DNA of 64,000 nucleotides from Cytobacillus sp. IB215665 (GCF_033963835.1 NZ_JAXBME010000003.1:62001-126000), one strand, 5' to 3'. Shown: positions 38,910 to 48,660, counted from the stretch's first letter. Numbers and translations: made by a program. The notes: generated by a model not told the origin, from the sequence alone.

Positions 38910-39881
38910 TTAAACATACGATTTAGTCAGACTATCTTTAGCTAAATGATATTCATTTTGCATTTCCTCAATAATTTCGGCAACTGTTTGAGCTTTACTT
39001 ATCTGACCAACGCCTTGTCCTGCAGAAAATATATCCTTCCATGCTTTCGCATTTGTTTGGTTCATAAATGAAAAGTCAACAGTTTGTTTCTTTTCAAGTA
39101 CATTTATATCAATACCAGCATTTAGAATACTTTCCTTTAGGTAATTGGCGTATACGCCACTAATAGCATCAGTATAAATAAGATCATCTACAGAAGCATT
39201 TATTAACATATCTCTATAATCTCTACTTGCAAAGCTCTCTTTTGCACTAATAAACCTCGTTCCGATGTAAGCCATGTCCATACCTAAAGCTTCAACTGCA
39301 AGAATATCACGTCCCGTCGTGATGCAACCTGCCAAGACTGTAATACCATCCCAAAATTTTCTTACTTCTCCTGCAAAAGCAAAGCTATTAATTGTTCCAG
39401 CATGCCCTCCTGCACCTGAACATACTAGAATTAAACCGTCAACTCCCGTTTTTGCAGCTTTGCGAGCATGAGGAATGTTACTTACATCAGCAAAGACAAG
39501 ACCGCCGTAATGATGAACAATTTCAACAACAGCTGACGGATTTCCAAGTGATGTAATAACGATTGGGGGCTGATATTTAGTTATTAACCGTAAGTCTTCC
39601 TCATATCGTGGATTTGTTTGATGAACGATAAAATTGACAGCCCATGGTGCAACTTTCAGTTGAGGGTCTTCTTTTTTTGCAATAGCTAGCTCTGATGAAA
39701 TTTCAGCCATCCAATCTTCTAATATATCTACTGTTCTAGCATTCAATGTTGGAAATGAACCTATGACACCTAACTTACAACTTTCAATAACTAACTTTGG
39801 ACTTGATATGAGAAACATTGGTGCTGAAATGACTGGTAAAGTTAAATTAGTAGTCATATGTTTAGGCAATTTTTCGTTCAT
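38910..39881 (-). CDS. Nitronate monooxygenase / 2-nitropropane dioxygenase-like flavoprotein
   Basis: 323 aa FMN-binding TIM barrel of the NMO family. The N-terminal PVISAPMFLISSPKLV is followed by AVNFIVHQTNPRYEEDL and the phosphate-binding CSGAGGHAG at about residues 160-168. TRFISAKESFASRDYR is near the barrel end. Related proteins act as nitronate oxidases or as FabK enoyl reductases; the exact reaction here is open. GGGGGAG precedes ATG. It is the last gene of the acyl-CoA cluster, 32 nt after an enoyl-CoA hydratase, which hints at a redox step on an acyl-CoA. Confidence 0.85.
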   Translation of the reverse strand: MNEKLPKHMTTNLTLPVISAPMFLISSPKLVIESCKLGVIGSFPTLNARTVDILEDWMAEISSELAIAKKEDPQLKVAPWAVNFIVHQTNPRYEEDLRLITKYQPPIVITSLGNPSAVVEIVHHYGGLVFADVSNIPHARKAAKTGVDGLILVCSGAGGHAGTINSFAFAGEVRKFWDGITVLAGCITTGRDILAVEALGMDMAYIGTRFISAKESFASRDYRDMLINASVDDLIYTDAISGVYANYLKESILNAGIDINVLEKKQTVDFSFMNQTNAKAWKDIFSAGQGVGQISKAQTVAEIIEEMQNEYHLAKDSLTKSYV

Positions 39882-39913
39882 TATCTTCTCCCCCTTTTTA
39901 ATTCATATGCAAA

Positions 39914-40693
39914 TTATCTACCTGAAAATTGTGGTTGTCTTTTCTCAAAAAATGATGTTACTCCTTCCCTATGATCTTTCGTTGTAAAGGCAATACCTTG
40001 CGCCATAGCTTCTTCAGCTAAAATTTGATCGAAGCTTGATTCAAAGCTATGGTTTAAAATCGACTTAGCTAATGCAATTGCATTTGGAGCACCTTCTGTA
40101 ATAGTTTTCGCAAATTCAACTGATCGTTCCATTAAATGTTCAGCGGATACTAATTCAAGCACAATACCATATTCAAACGCTTCTTTTGCAGTAATTTTTC
40201 GTCCTGAATACATAAGCTCCTTTGCCCTTTGTAACCCTACAGTGCGTGGTAAAAGATACATTCCTCCCATATCAGGAACTAGACCAATTTTTGCAAAGAT
40301 CTGAGAAAATATAGCTTTCTCTGAAGCTAAAACAAAATCACAACAAAGAGCTAAGTTAAACCCTCCTCCAACTGCTAATCCATTGACAGCAGCAATAACT
40401 GGCTTTTCTAAAGCATTAATTCTTTTAAGTAAATCATGTCCCTCTATCAAATATTTACGACCGTTCACTGCATTCAAATCTGGAAAATCAGTTACATTCC
40501 CACCTGAACTAAATGCACGACCAGTACCTGTCAAAATGATGCTTTGCACATGCTCATCCTTCTCCGCTTTTCGAATAGCTTCTTCAAGTTCCTCAATTAA
40601 ATCAAAAGACAGTGCATTTAGCTTATCAGGATTATTCAACGTAATTACAGCTGTACGATCTAGCAATTCGTATAATACTAAATTATTCATCAT
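39914..40693 (-). CDS. Enoyl-CoA hydratase/isomerase family protein
   Basis: 259 aa crotonase-fold protein. The oxyanion-hole region FSSGGNVTDF is at about residues 61-70 and AAVNGLAVGGGFNLALCCD at about 101-119. Asp141 in LVPDMGG fits one catalytic acidic position, while the other catalytic Glu of classic hydratases is not obvious, so isomerase or hydratase cannot be told apart. AAGGAGG precedes ATG. It lies in a run with two acyl-CoA ligases and an NMO-like protein. Confidence 0.88.
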   Translation of the reverse strand: MMNNLVLYELLDRTAVITLNNPDKLNALSFDLIEELEEAIRKAEKDEHVQSIILTGTGRAFSSGGNVTDFPDLNAVNGRKYLIEGHDLLKRINALEKPVIAAVNGLAVGGGFNLALCCDFVLASEKAIFSQIFAKIGLVPDMGGMYLLPRTVGLQRAKELMYSGRKITAKEAFEYGIVLELVSAEHLMERSVEFAKTITEGAPNAIALAKSILNHSFESSFDQILAEEAMAQGIAFTTKDHREGVTSFFEKRQPQFSGR

Positions 40694-40745
40694 TCTAGTT
40701 TCCTCCTTTTGTTTCTTTTATAAGACCAAGACAGTTCAAGTACTA

Positions 40746-42263
40746 TCACAACATGCTTCTTAGTTGAGTTTTTAACACTTTGCCAGTTGCATTTCGAGGT
40801 AGATTAGAAAGTAATTCTATATGTTTAGGAATCTTATAATTTGCGAGCTTTCCATTACAAAATTTTGTGAAGTGCTCGAGCGTCAAATTTTTGTCGGAAT
40901 CATGTAGAACAATATATGCCCTAGGGACCTCACCCCATGTCTCATCTACTGCCCCAACTACGGCAACTTCTTTAATATCAGGATGCTTATATAAAACTTG
41001 TTCCACTTCTGCAGGATAAATATTTTCTCCGCCACTTATAATCATATCTTTCTTTCTATCTACAATATAAATAAACCCCTCATCATCCATTCTGGCTAAA
41101 TCCCCTGTATAGAACCAACTATCTTTAATAGCCTTCTTCGTTTCAAGTGGTTTATTCCAATATCCTGCAAACACATTAGGTCCCTTGACTAATAATTCAC
41201 CAACTTCCCCATGTTCTACACTGCTTCCTAGGTCATTAACAATTTTCACTTCAGTGTGTATAGGGTTCTTACCAACTGAGCCCATCTTTCGATAAGCATT
41301 TTTAGCATCTAGTAAGCTTACAAATGGAGCTGTTTCAGTTAATCCAAAACCTTCATATAACGGTACTTGTTTTTGCTGAAAAAATTCAATCACTGTGAGA
41401 GGACATGGTGCGCCACCAGAAATGCAAAATCGAAAAGATGATAAATCATAGTCATTAATGAGGTTAGAATGTAAGAGAGCCATCCACATTGCAGGAACAA
41501 GAAAGAGACTAGTTACTTTATAAGTTTGTATCGCATGTAGTACCTTATCTGGTTGAAAATGGTCTTGAAGAACGACAGTCCCTCCTTTATATAGTACAGG
41601 GGTCGTGAGAATATTCATCCCACCAATATGGAATAAAGGTGCCACAGTTAAAGTAATGTCATCTTCTTTGAAAGCTAAAAATTGAATCGCATTAATTGCA
41701 TTCCATTGTGTATTCCCGTGAGTTAACATTGCTCCTTTTGGTTTCCCAGTCGTACCAGACGTATACATCATCATATGAACATCATTTTCACTCAGTTCAA
41801 ATTCTGGCTCGTTCCCCAATGACTGATCTATTAAATTTTCGTAAGATAAATCCACTAAATCTGGAGAGTGACCGACATGGATGAAATAATTTAATTCTTT
41901 TATTCTTTCACGCAATGCATTCACTGCTTGAGTCATTCTTTCATCATAGATTAAATGACCTGTTCCAGAGTCGCGAACAATATATTCAATTTCATCAATG
42001 CTAAGACGAAAATTTATCGGTACAAAAATAGCGCCAATTTTAGCACAAGCAAACATCGTTTCCATACATTCATTTGAGTTAAAAAGGAGAGCATTAACTC
42101 TATCTCCAAATCGAACTCCTAGCTTAAGTAAACTATTAGCCAGTTTATTAACCCTAATATTTAATTCCTTATACGTGATTGTTTTATCTTTGTATATGAG
42201 AGCAGCTTGTTCAGGCCTCTGTTCACTATGATATGTTAGCCATACTCCTATTCCTTTGTTCAT
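40746..42263 (-). CDS. Acyl-CoA ligase (AMP-forming), first paralogue
   Basis: 505 aa ANL-superfamily enzyme that activates a carboxylic acid to its CoA thioester through an acyl-AMP. The P-loop YTSGTTGKPKG is at about 167-177, then FGLTETAP, TGDLARMDDEG, DRKKDMIISGGENIYPAEVE and the catalytic Lys in NATGKVLK near 497. AAAGGTGGG precedes ATG. Length and motif set fit medium- or long-chain and aromatic acyl-CoA synthetases; the substrate is unknown. It lies 83 nt after a second ligase. Confidence 0.9.
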   Translation of the reverse strand: MNKGIGVWLTYHSEQRPEQAALIYKDKTITYKELNIRVNKLANSLLKLGVRFGDRVNALLFNSNECMETMFACAKIGAIFVPINFRLSIDEIEYIVRDSGTGHLIYDERMTQAVNALRERIKELNYFIHVGHSPDLVDLSYENLIDQSLGNEPEFELSENDVHMMMYTSGTTGKPKGAMLTHGNTQWNAINAIQFLAFKEDDITLTVAPLFHIGGMNILTTPVLYKGGTVVLQDHFQPDKVLHAIQTYKVTSLFLVPAMWMALLHSNLINDYDLSSFRFCISGGAPCPLTVIEFFQQKQVPLYEGFGLTETAPFVSLLDAKNAYRKMGSVGKNPIHTEVKIVNDLGSSVEHGEVGELLVKGPNVFAGYWNKPLETKKAIKDSWFYTGDLARMDDEGFIYIVDRKKDMIISGGENIYPAEVEQVLYKHPDIKEVAVVGAVDETWGEVPRAYIVLHDSDKNLTLEHFTKFCNGKLANYKIPKHIELLSNLPRNATGKVLKTQLRSML

Positions 42264-42346
42264 TGTGTTAACCCACCTTTCACTAATTTACTTGTTACTT
42301 AGTCTTGTTTCGAAAAAATGTTTTTCTCAGAGCGAATAGTTTTTTA

Positions 42347-43894
42347 TTAAGACTTAGCGTGAGCATAGTGTTCTTGATATTGTTTCCGAATATGATGTTT
42401 CTGTATTTTTCCGGTGGATGTCATAGGTAATTCACTTACGATAACGACATCCTTAGGAACCTGGAATCCTCCTAAATGTTGCTTGCAATATGCAATAATT
42501 TCTTCAGGTGTTAAATCCATTTCCTCCTTTGGAATTACAAACGCAGTCACTGCCTCACTCCAGTGCTCGTGTGGCAACCCTACAACTACTACATTTTGAA
42601 CTTTAGCGTGATTAATAATTGTTTGTTCTACCTTTATAGATGCCACATTTTCTCCACCGGTTTTAATCATGTCTTTTTTTCGATCTACAAAAACCATTTG
42701 TCCATCATCATCCCAATAACCTAAGTCCCCTGTATGATGCCAATCAAACATACGCGTTTGCTCGGTAGCTTGATTATTATTTAAATATCCATTCATGACA
42801 TTCGGACCACGGTGGACGATTTCACCGACTTGATTTTTACTGAGGATGTTACCTTCACCATCCATAATCACTGTATCGTTAATTAAACTACTTGTACCCC
42901 AATAAGATCCGAATCGTCGTAACTGTTCTTCTGGTTTAAAAAACATCGTACCTGGATACATCTCTGTTTGCCCAGTACCTAATAAAAAATTTGCATTCAA
43001 TTCGGTTATGCCTTTTTCTAAAGTAAACTTATCCATAGGAGCCATCCCATACATACACGTTTCGAGAGATGTAAAATCATAGTGTTCTCTCTTTGGATGA
43101 TGAATAATGGCTCGATACATAATAGGTAAGGCAAACATAACCGTAACCTTTTGCTCTTGGACCGTTTCCATAAAAGCTTCTGGTTCAAAAGTTTTATATA
43201 TGATATTCTTTGCCCCTATATTTATAAACGATGTAAGAAATGCATGTTGCGCACAATGAAACATCGGTAACATAATTGTTACAACATCCTCTTGCTTCAA
43301 TTTGTTTTCAATAATATTTGCTAAGCTTGATATATAGACACTTGTATGACTTATCATGACACCTTTCGGGTTACCTGTCGTTCCACTCGTAAACATAATT
43401 TGAGCTACATCACGATCATGAATATCAACTACCGGTTCCTCTATAGATTCATTATTGAAAGCAGCAAGAAATGCTAATTCTTCTTCTGAGGAGATATTAA
43501 AATATAATAAACGTTTTTCCTTTAAGTTCTCATAATCTTGCGTTAACAACGGTGCATCTCCAAGTATAATCGATGCCTTCACCTCATCGAGAATATATAG
43601 CTTTTCTTGAATTGATATATGCGGGTTAATTGGTACCCATGTTAATCCTGCTTTTGCTATACCAAAAATGGCGATTACATGTTCGTAGGAATTGCCAGCA
43701 ATGGTAGCTACACAATCACCTTTGTTAAATTTATTACTTAACAAATAGTTAGCAAATTGATTAACCGCATTGTCTAGTTGTTTATATGTTAACTTAACGT
43801 CACCATCAACAAGAGCTATTTTTTCAGGCACTCTGTTAGCAGTTCTTCTTAACATATCCCCAATGGCAATTCTGTTGATCTCGTTAATCATCAT
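42347..43894 (-). CDS. Acyl-CoA ligase (AMP-forming), second paralogue
   Basis: 515 aa ANL enzyme with FTSGTTGNPKG, LGTGQTEMYPG in the A5 position, TGDLGYWDDDG, DRKKDMIKTGGENVASIKVE and the catalytic Lys in STGKIQK near the C-terminus. The A5 motif and GENVAS differ from the neighbour, so substrate preference is probably different. GAGGTG precedes the ATG pair. It follows a 235-bp gap that holds a cre-like sequence, so it may start a separate transcript. Confidence 0.9.
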   Translation of the reverse strand: MMINEINRIAIGDMLRRTANRVPEKIALVDGDVKLTYKQLDNAVNQFANYLLSNKFNKGDCVATIAGNSYEHVIAIFGIAKAGLTWVPINPHISIQEKLYILDEVKASIILGDAPLLTQDYENLKEKRLLYFNISSEEELAFLAAFNNESIEEPVVDIHDRDVAQIMFTSGTTGNPKGVMISHTSVYISSLANIIENKLKQEDVVTIMLPMFHCAQHAFLTSFINIGAKNIIYKTFEPEAFMETVQEQKVTVMFALPIMYRAIIHHPKREHYDFTSLETCMYGMAPMDKFTLEKGITELNANFLLGTGQTEMYPGTMFFKPEEQLRRFGSYWGTSSLINDTVIMDGEGNILSKNQVGEIVHRGPNVMNGYLNNNQATEQTRMFDWHHTGDLGYWDDDGQMVFVDRKKDMIKTGGENVASIKVEQTIINHAKVQNVVVVGLPHEHWSEAVTAFVIPKEEMDLTPEEIIAYCKQHLGGFQVPKDVVIVSELPMTSTGKIQKHHIRKQYQEHYAHAKS

Positions 43895-43982
43895 ATGAAC
43901 ACCTCTTTTTTGATATTTAAGCCTTACTTATCCTTGACCAGCTGGCTATTATTGAACAGACACTTACATTTAAGATAAAGTA

Positions 43983-43998
43983 TTGAAGCGCTTTCATT
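43983..43998 (-). promoter_or_regulatory. cre-like sequence upstream of acyl-CoA ligase gene
   Basis: On the minus strand AATGAAAGCGCTTCAA resembles the CcpA site TGAAAGCGCTTTCA with one base missing in the right arm. It lies about 90 nt upstream of the ligase start. Fatty-acid-type catabolic genes in bacilli are often carbon-catabolite controlled, but a shortened site may be weak or inactive. Confidence 0.35.
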
Positions 43999-44129
43999 AA
44001 AGGAGAGCGAATGTAATCCCGTTGACCAAAAAGATGAAACCAATTCAGCACAACAGTTGTTATATTTGATGTGAAATTTTAACATCTCAATAGAGTAAAA
44101 ATCTACTAACCCTTTCATTTCTTAAATTA

Positions 44130-45281
44130 CTAATCTACTATTCGAAGCTGCTTTGATAGAATTTCATTCATTATTTGTGTCGTACCACCTCCAATCGATT
44201 GGACTCTAGCATCTCGCCAATAACGTTGTACATCATACTCCATCATGTACCCTGCCCCACCAAAGATTTGCAAAGCTTCATCACAGACCCTATTTACCAT
44301 CTCTCCTGCATAAACTTTTGCAAATGTCGCTTCAGTCGTTATGTCTTTACCTTCATTGAATAAATATAACGCCCGATAAGTCATATGTTTTGCTTTTTCA
44401 ATGTCTACAGCCATATCAACCATTTTGTGTTGAATTACTTGAAATGCTGAAATTGGTTGATTAAATTGTATTCTTTCTGAGCTATATTTCATGCTTGCCT
44501 CCAGTGCCATTTCCGCATGAGCTACACATGCTAACGATAAGATAATTCTTTCCCATTGAAAATTTTTCATAATATAATAAAAGCCATCGTTCTCGTTTCC
44601 AATTAGATTTTCTTCAGGTATTGCTACGTTTTCAAAGAATAACTCCCCAGTATCAGAGCTTCGCCAACCTAGTTTTTGCAAAGGCTTTCCGACTTCGAAG
44701 CCATCCCATCCTGTTTCAACGATAAACAAGCTAATATTTTTATGAAGTGGTTCATTTCTCGTTTTGGCAGCAACTACGACGTAATCGGCATTTATACCAT
44801 TCGTAATGAATGTTTTTGACCCATTTAACTCATAATAACCATCTTTTTTTGTAGCAGTCGTACGCAGAGAGGAGACATCACTTCCAGCGTTTGGCTCAGT
44901 TATCCCAAGAGCTCCCACCATATCCCCTGCAATCGTAGGTTGAACATATTTTGTCTTTTGATAATCGTTACCAAAATTTAAGATAGGTGTCATGGCAATT
45001 CCAATAGAACCTCCAATCGCAGCACCTACACCACCCGAACCACATTTTGTTAACTCCTCAAGAAAAACGGCTTCAGTAATATAATCTAAACCTAACCCTC
45101 CATACTTCTTTGGCACTTTTATACCTAAATAACTTAGGTCTCCGATTCGCTTAAAAAGGCTTCGTGGGATTCCACCTTCCTTTTCCCAATCATTAACATA
45201 AGGCTTAACTTCTTTTTCAACAAACTTTCGAACAGTTCGACGAAATAATTCGTGTTCTTCAGTGAAGATCCAGTGAGTCAT
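44130..45281 (-). CDS. Acyl-CoA dehydrogenase, first paralogue
   Basis: 383 aa FAD-dependent acyl-CoA dehydrogenase. ALGITEPNAGSDVSSLRT (FAD and substrate contact) is at about 125-142, and the C-terminal FGGAGYMMEYDVQRYWRDARV carries the second signature. The catalytic base position near the C-terminus reads IGGGTTQIMNEIL. The frame is open upstream to 45353, but TGGAGGTG before the ATG at 45281 fixes the start. It follows a 232-bp gap after the second dehydrogenase. Alpha,beta-oxidation of an unknown acyl-CoA is inferred. Confidence 0.92.
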   Translation of the reverse strand: MTHWIFTEEHELFRRTVRKFVEKEVKPYVNDWEKEGGIPRSLFKRIGDLSYLGIKVPKKYGGLGLDYITEAVFLEELTKCGSGGVGAAIGGSIGIAMTPILNFGNDYQKTKYVQPTIAGDMVGALGITEPNAGSDVSSLRTTATKKDGYYELNGSKTFITNGINADYVVVAAKTRNEPLHKNISLFIVETGWDGFEVGKPLQKLGWRSSDTGELFFENVAIPEENLIGNENDGFYYIMKNFQWERIILSLACVAHAEMALEASMKYSSERIQFNQPISAFQVIQHKMVDMAVDIEKAKHMTYRALYLFNEGKDITTEATFAKVYAGEMVNRVCDEALQIFGGAGYMMEYDVQRYWRDARVQSIGGGTTQIMNEILSKQLRIVD

Positions 45282-45513
45282 GAAAAATTCACCTCCATAA
45301 AATTGAATTTCACAAAATAGCACACATCTCACCAACACATGCACTGTAGTCATTTCTTTTCGCTTCGGATGAAGGACTTAAGTTAAATTTATCTAGACAA
45401 GTAAGCTAAAGACCTAACAATAGTTGAAGCAGATAGAGAGGTTCGGTTTAGCTAAACAGTCAGAAAAGCCCCGGCTTGTTTCATAATTTCTTACGATACA
45501 GAAAAACTCTCTC

Positions 45514-46662
45514 TTATAGCTCCATTTGCTTTGCGATAATTTCTTTCATCACCTCATCTGTTCCTCCTCCAATACGATACACTCTAGAATCACGCCAAAT
45601 TCTTTGAATTTCATTTTCTAGCATATATCCGCTTCCTCCGAAAATTTGCAATGCTCGATCTGCTACCCAATGGCACATTTTTGCTGATGTTAACTTTGCC
45701 ATGGATATTTCTTTACTAGGTACTTCACCATTTGAAAATCTGTACGCAGTAGCATAGGTTAATTCTCTACAAAGCTCTATTTCAGTTTTCATTTCTACTA
45801 ACAAATGTGAAATAACTTGATTGTTGTTAATAGTTTGATTGAATTGCTTTCTCGTTTTGGCATATTCAAGAGCTAAATTATACGCATGATCAGCCATACC
45901 TATTGCCCCAGCAGCAGCTATTAATCGCTCTCCTTGTAGTTCCCACATAATTTGTGCAAAACCTCGCCCTTCTTGCCCTAACAAGTTTTCATGTGGTACT
46001 CGTACATCCTCAAATACAAATTCAGCAGTATCAGATGAGCGCATGCCAACCTTGTCTAGCTTTCTACTGACAGTACAGCCAGGACGATTTGTTTCAACTA
46101 AAAACAGACTAATACCTTTATACCCTGGACTATCAGAAGTTCGTGTAACGAGTGTAATAAAATCAGCACTCGGACCATTTGTAATAAATGTTTTTGCTCC
46201 ATTAATAACCCATTCGTTCCCATCTCTTTTAGCTCTCGTTTCAATGGAAGCTACATCAGATCCGTGATTTGGTTCTGTAATCCCAATTGAAGCTATTTTT
46301 TCACCCCGTAATGCTGGCTTCAAATACTTTTGTTGTTGTTCCTCTGTACCAAATTCTAATATTGGTGGCGTTGCCATATCAGTTTGAACAGCAACAGCCA
46401 TTGGGAAACCACCAGCACCACATTTCGCAAGTTCTTCAGCTAACACAATACTAGAGAAATAGTCCCACCCTTGACCTCCCACTTCTTCAGGGTAACGAAG
46501 TCCTAAAAATCCGAGCTCACCCATTCTTGCCATCATTTTTCTAGGAAAGCCGCCAGCTTCTTCCCACTCATCTACGTAAGGAATTACTTCCTTTTGAACG
46601 AATTTTTTTATCGCCTTTCTTAACTGTTCATGTTCATCTGAAAAATACGGTTCATACTTAAT
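45514..46662 (-). CDS. Acyl-CoA dehydrogenase, second paralogue, probable ATT start
   Basis: 382 aa from the proposed start. Family motifs are SIGITEPNHGSDVASIE, GGSGYMLENEIQRIWRDSRV and IGGGTDEVMKEII. The homologous N-terminus (KYEPYFSDEHEQLRKAI) begins exactly at an ATT codon at 46662, which has AAAGGAGTGG ending five bases upstream. The only ordinary start further up, a GTG at 46719, has no ribosome binding site and would add 19 residues without family character. I therefore place the start at ATT. It sits 74 nt after the AtuA C-terminal-like gene. Confidence 0.9.
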   Translation of the reverse strand: MKYEPYFSDEHEQLRKAIKKFVQKEVIPYVDEWEEAGGFPRKMMARMGELGFLGLRYPEEVGGQGWDYFSSIVLAEELAKCGAGGFPMAVAVQTDMATPPILEFGTEEQQQKYLKPALRGEKIASIGITEPNHGSDVASIETRAKRDGNEWVINGAKTFITNGPSADFITLVTRTSDSPGYKGISLFLVETNRPGCTVSRKLDKVGMRSSDTAEFVFEDVRVPHENLLGQEGRGFAQIMWELQGERLIAAAGAIGMADHAYNLALEYAKTRKQFNQTINNNQVISHLLVEMKTEIELCRELTYATAYRFSNGEVPSKEISMAKLTSAKMCHWVADRALQIFGGSGYMLENEIQRIWRDSRVYRIGGGTDEVMKEIIAKQMEL

Positions 46663-46688
46663 CGTTACCACTCCTTTCTTAATGAAAG

Positions 46689-46703
46689 ATGTAAACGTTA
46701 GTT
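46689..46703. promoter_or_regulatory. cre-like sequence upstream of second acyl-CoA dehydrogenase
   Basis: ATGTAAACGTTAGTT matches the left and central part of the CcpA consensus (TGTAANCGNTNNCA) but lacks the final CA. It is low confidence and inside a short intergenic gap. Confidence 0.2.
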
Positions 46704-46736
46704 TTTGGGGTGCTGCCACTCATATTCGTCGATACT

Positions 46737-47063
46737 TTATAAATTTTGAGATATATCAATTTCTATCCGTAGTAAATTAGAACCAAAGCATTTTCCGAGG
46801 TTATCTAATCGTAATGAGTTTGATCCGCCCCCATCTAAAGCATTAGTACATACAAAGTTAAGTGAGTGTATATTTGGTAGTTCATATCTTGTTACATTTC
46901 CATGTATTATTCCTTCAAAATGCTGCTTCACCTTTGAACTCGTTACTTGATCAACGAGTATGCCATACCATTGTTCCTCTTTAGCAATAAGTCCTATATT
47001 TACGGTATTGCCTTTATCACCTGAACGAGCTTGAGCTATATCTGCAAGCAGTATCTTCGACAT
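46737..47063 (-). CDS. AtuA C-terminal-like small protein
   Basis: 108 aa acidic to neutral protein starting MSKILLADIAQARSGDKGNT, which corresponds to the C-terminal domain that is fused to AtuA in some proteobacteria and separate in others. The ARSGDKG segment is the family marker. GGAGGTG precedes ATG. It starts 4 nt after the AtuA gene, so both products probably act as one unit. The molecular function of either part is not established. Confidence 0.82.
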   Translation of the reverse strand: MSKILLADIAQARSGDKGNTVNIGLIAKEEQWYGILVDQVTSSKVKQHFEGIIHGNVTRYELPNIHSLNFVCTNALDGGGSNSLRLDNLGKCFGSNLLRIEIDISQNL

Positions 47064-47066
47064 CCT

Positions 47067-48431
47067 TTACACCTCCTGAACCGTAACAGAAATCTTAGCC
47101 TCTACAAGATGTCGAGGTATAAGTGTTGCCCACATACCAAACAGCTTTCTAGGTGGGATGTTACCTATATACGCCCCCATACTCGGTGGGCCATTTAAAG
47201 CAAGTGGCGGAAATAGTCTTGAAAAAGAAATGGCGTCTCTTTTAGATTTTGTACGTAAGGCCATCCTAAGAAAAATCTCATTGGAATCGGTACTCACATC
47301 CGTTGCCAAAGGACCGTGTAATGCGTTGTAACCGATGAAATCCGTTTTGATCTCATCAAATTGAAGTTTGCTCTTCTCAGCTTGAAGTCGAATAATTTCA
47401 TCTGCTTTTTTCGCTTTTTCCAGTGCATTAGGCCAAGCAAAGCCAGTTATTACTTGCCCCATATAGCCATTGTCAAATCCCATAACGACTTTTAATTCGG
47501 CTGGTTTAACTTTACCTTTCACACCTGTGACTAAAACCTCATTTTCAGCAACTTGTTCAAGCTTCACATTCAATAAATCAACAACAACATCAGGGGTAAT
47601 ATAAGCTGATGGATCATGAATTTCATACAGCATTTGTTCTTTCAAAGTATTTGGTGTAATAAGACCGCCGCGCTCCTTTACCTTACTGACGATAAACTCT
47701 CCATTTTCTTGACATTCAGCAATTGGATAACCTATTTCGTCCATTTGAGCAACTTCATGCCATTCACCGCTATAATTCCCCCCAGTTGATTGCGCAGAAC
47801 ACTCTAGTAAATGGCCCATAAATACACCACTTGCAAGCTTATCCCACTCCTCATCTCCCCAATTATATTCATAGATTAAAGGTGCTAAAAACTGCGCGGT
47901 ATCTGTTGTCCGTCCAGTGATTACAATATCTGCTCCCTCTTTCAATGCTTCTACGATGGGCTGTGCGCCGAGATAAGCATTTGCAAACAATACTCTGTCT
48001 TTTACTGTACGAAAGGACTCATTTGTCTCAAAATGATCAAGTGAAACCCCTTGTTCTATCAAATCCTCTAAATCGTCATAAATATGATCTCCAGTTACGA
48101 CAGCTACCTTTATGTTTTCAAATCCATTTTGCCTTGCAATTTGAATGACTTCTTGTTGAGCTCTTAGAGGATTCAAACCTCCCGCGTTTGTAAGAATCTT
48201 CATTCCTTGTTCCTTCACATACGGTAACAGCGCTTTCATTGATATAGTTATATCCCTTGCATATCCTAGATGAGGATCTTTTTGTTGGTCCTTTAATAAT
48301 ATTGCCATCGTTAATTCTGCTAGGCAGTCAAAGCATAAATAATCGACATTACCGTGTTTTGCTGTTGCAATTGCTGGTTCAATTGTATCCCCATAAAAGC
48401 CTTGAGCAGCGCCTATTCGAACTGACTTCAC
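47067..48431 (-). CDS. atuA: AtuA family acyclic terpene utilisation protein (DUF1446)
   Basis: 454 aa protein of the DUF1446/AtuA family. Typical segments are IGAAQGFYGDTIEPA at the N-terminus, DYLCFDCLAELTMAIL, ILTNAGGLNP and ADIVITGRTTDTAQFLAPL. In Pseudomonas atuA is needed for growth on citronellol and geraniol, but its reaction is unknown. The start is GTG at 48431 with GGGAGGTGG upstream. It lies between a biotin carrier gene and its own C-terminal partner, in an operon with an acyl-CoA carboxyltransferase, as in atu clusters. Confidence 0.85.
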   Translation of the reverse strand: MKSVRIGAAQGFYGDTIEPAIATAKHGNVDYLCFDCLAELTMAILLKDQQKDPHLGYARDITISMKALLPYVKEQGMKILTNAGGLNPLRAQQEVIQIARQNGFENIKVAVVTGDHIYDDLEDLIEQGVSLDHFETNESFRTVKDRVLFANAYLGAQPIVEALKEGADIVITGRTTDTAQFLAPLIYEYNWGDEEWDKLASGVFMGHLLECSAQSTGGNYSGEWHEVAQMDEIGYPIAECQENGEFIVSKVKERGGLITPNTLKEQMLYEIHDPSAYITPDVVVDLLNVKLEQVAENEVLVTGVKGKVKPAELKVVMGFDNGYMGQVITGFAWPNALEKAKKADEIIRLQAEKSKLQFDEIKTDFIGYNALHGPLATDVSTDSNEIFLRMALRTKSKRDAISFSRLFPPLALNGPPSMGAYIGNIPPRKLFGMWATLIPRHLVEAKISVTVQEV

Positions 48432-48444
48432 ATAACCACCTCCC

Positions 48445-48657
48445 CTAGTCTTTCATTTCTATAACAATATCACTTTCTTGCACAAAATCTGTTTCACTAG
48501 CTATTACTTTTTTTATTGTCCCTTCAGCAGTTGCTTCGATTGGAATTTCCATCTTCATAGATTCCATTATGATAAGAACATCACCAATTTGGACATGATC
48601 GCCATCCTCCACTAAAACCTTCCAAACATTCCCACTTATAGGAGCTTCATAATTCAC
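48445..48657 (-). CDS. Stand-alone biotin carboxyl carrier protein
   Basis: 70 aa biotinyl domain. The biotin-accepting lysine is in ESMKMEIP at about residues 32-39, and the paired Gly-rich and hydrophobic strands of the barrel are all present. Start GTG at 48657 with AAAGGGG eight bases upstream, inside the end of the hydratase gene. It would shuttle carboxybiotin to the carboxyltransferase at 49462-50991. The matching biotin carboxylase is not encoded in the window. Confidence 0.92.
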   Translation of the reverse strand: MNYEAPISGNVWKVLVEDGDHVQIGDVLIIMESMKMEIPIEATAEGTIKKVIASETDFVQESDIVIEMKD

Positions 48658-48660
48658 TGT

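Noticed and set aside
43924-44118. 64-codon minus-strand open frame between dehydrogenase and ligase genes
   Set aside because: There is no ribosome binding site before its ATG and composition is not protein-like. The gap is better explained as regulatory, with a cre-like site.
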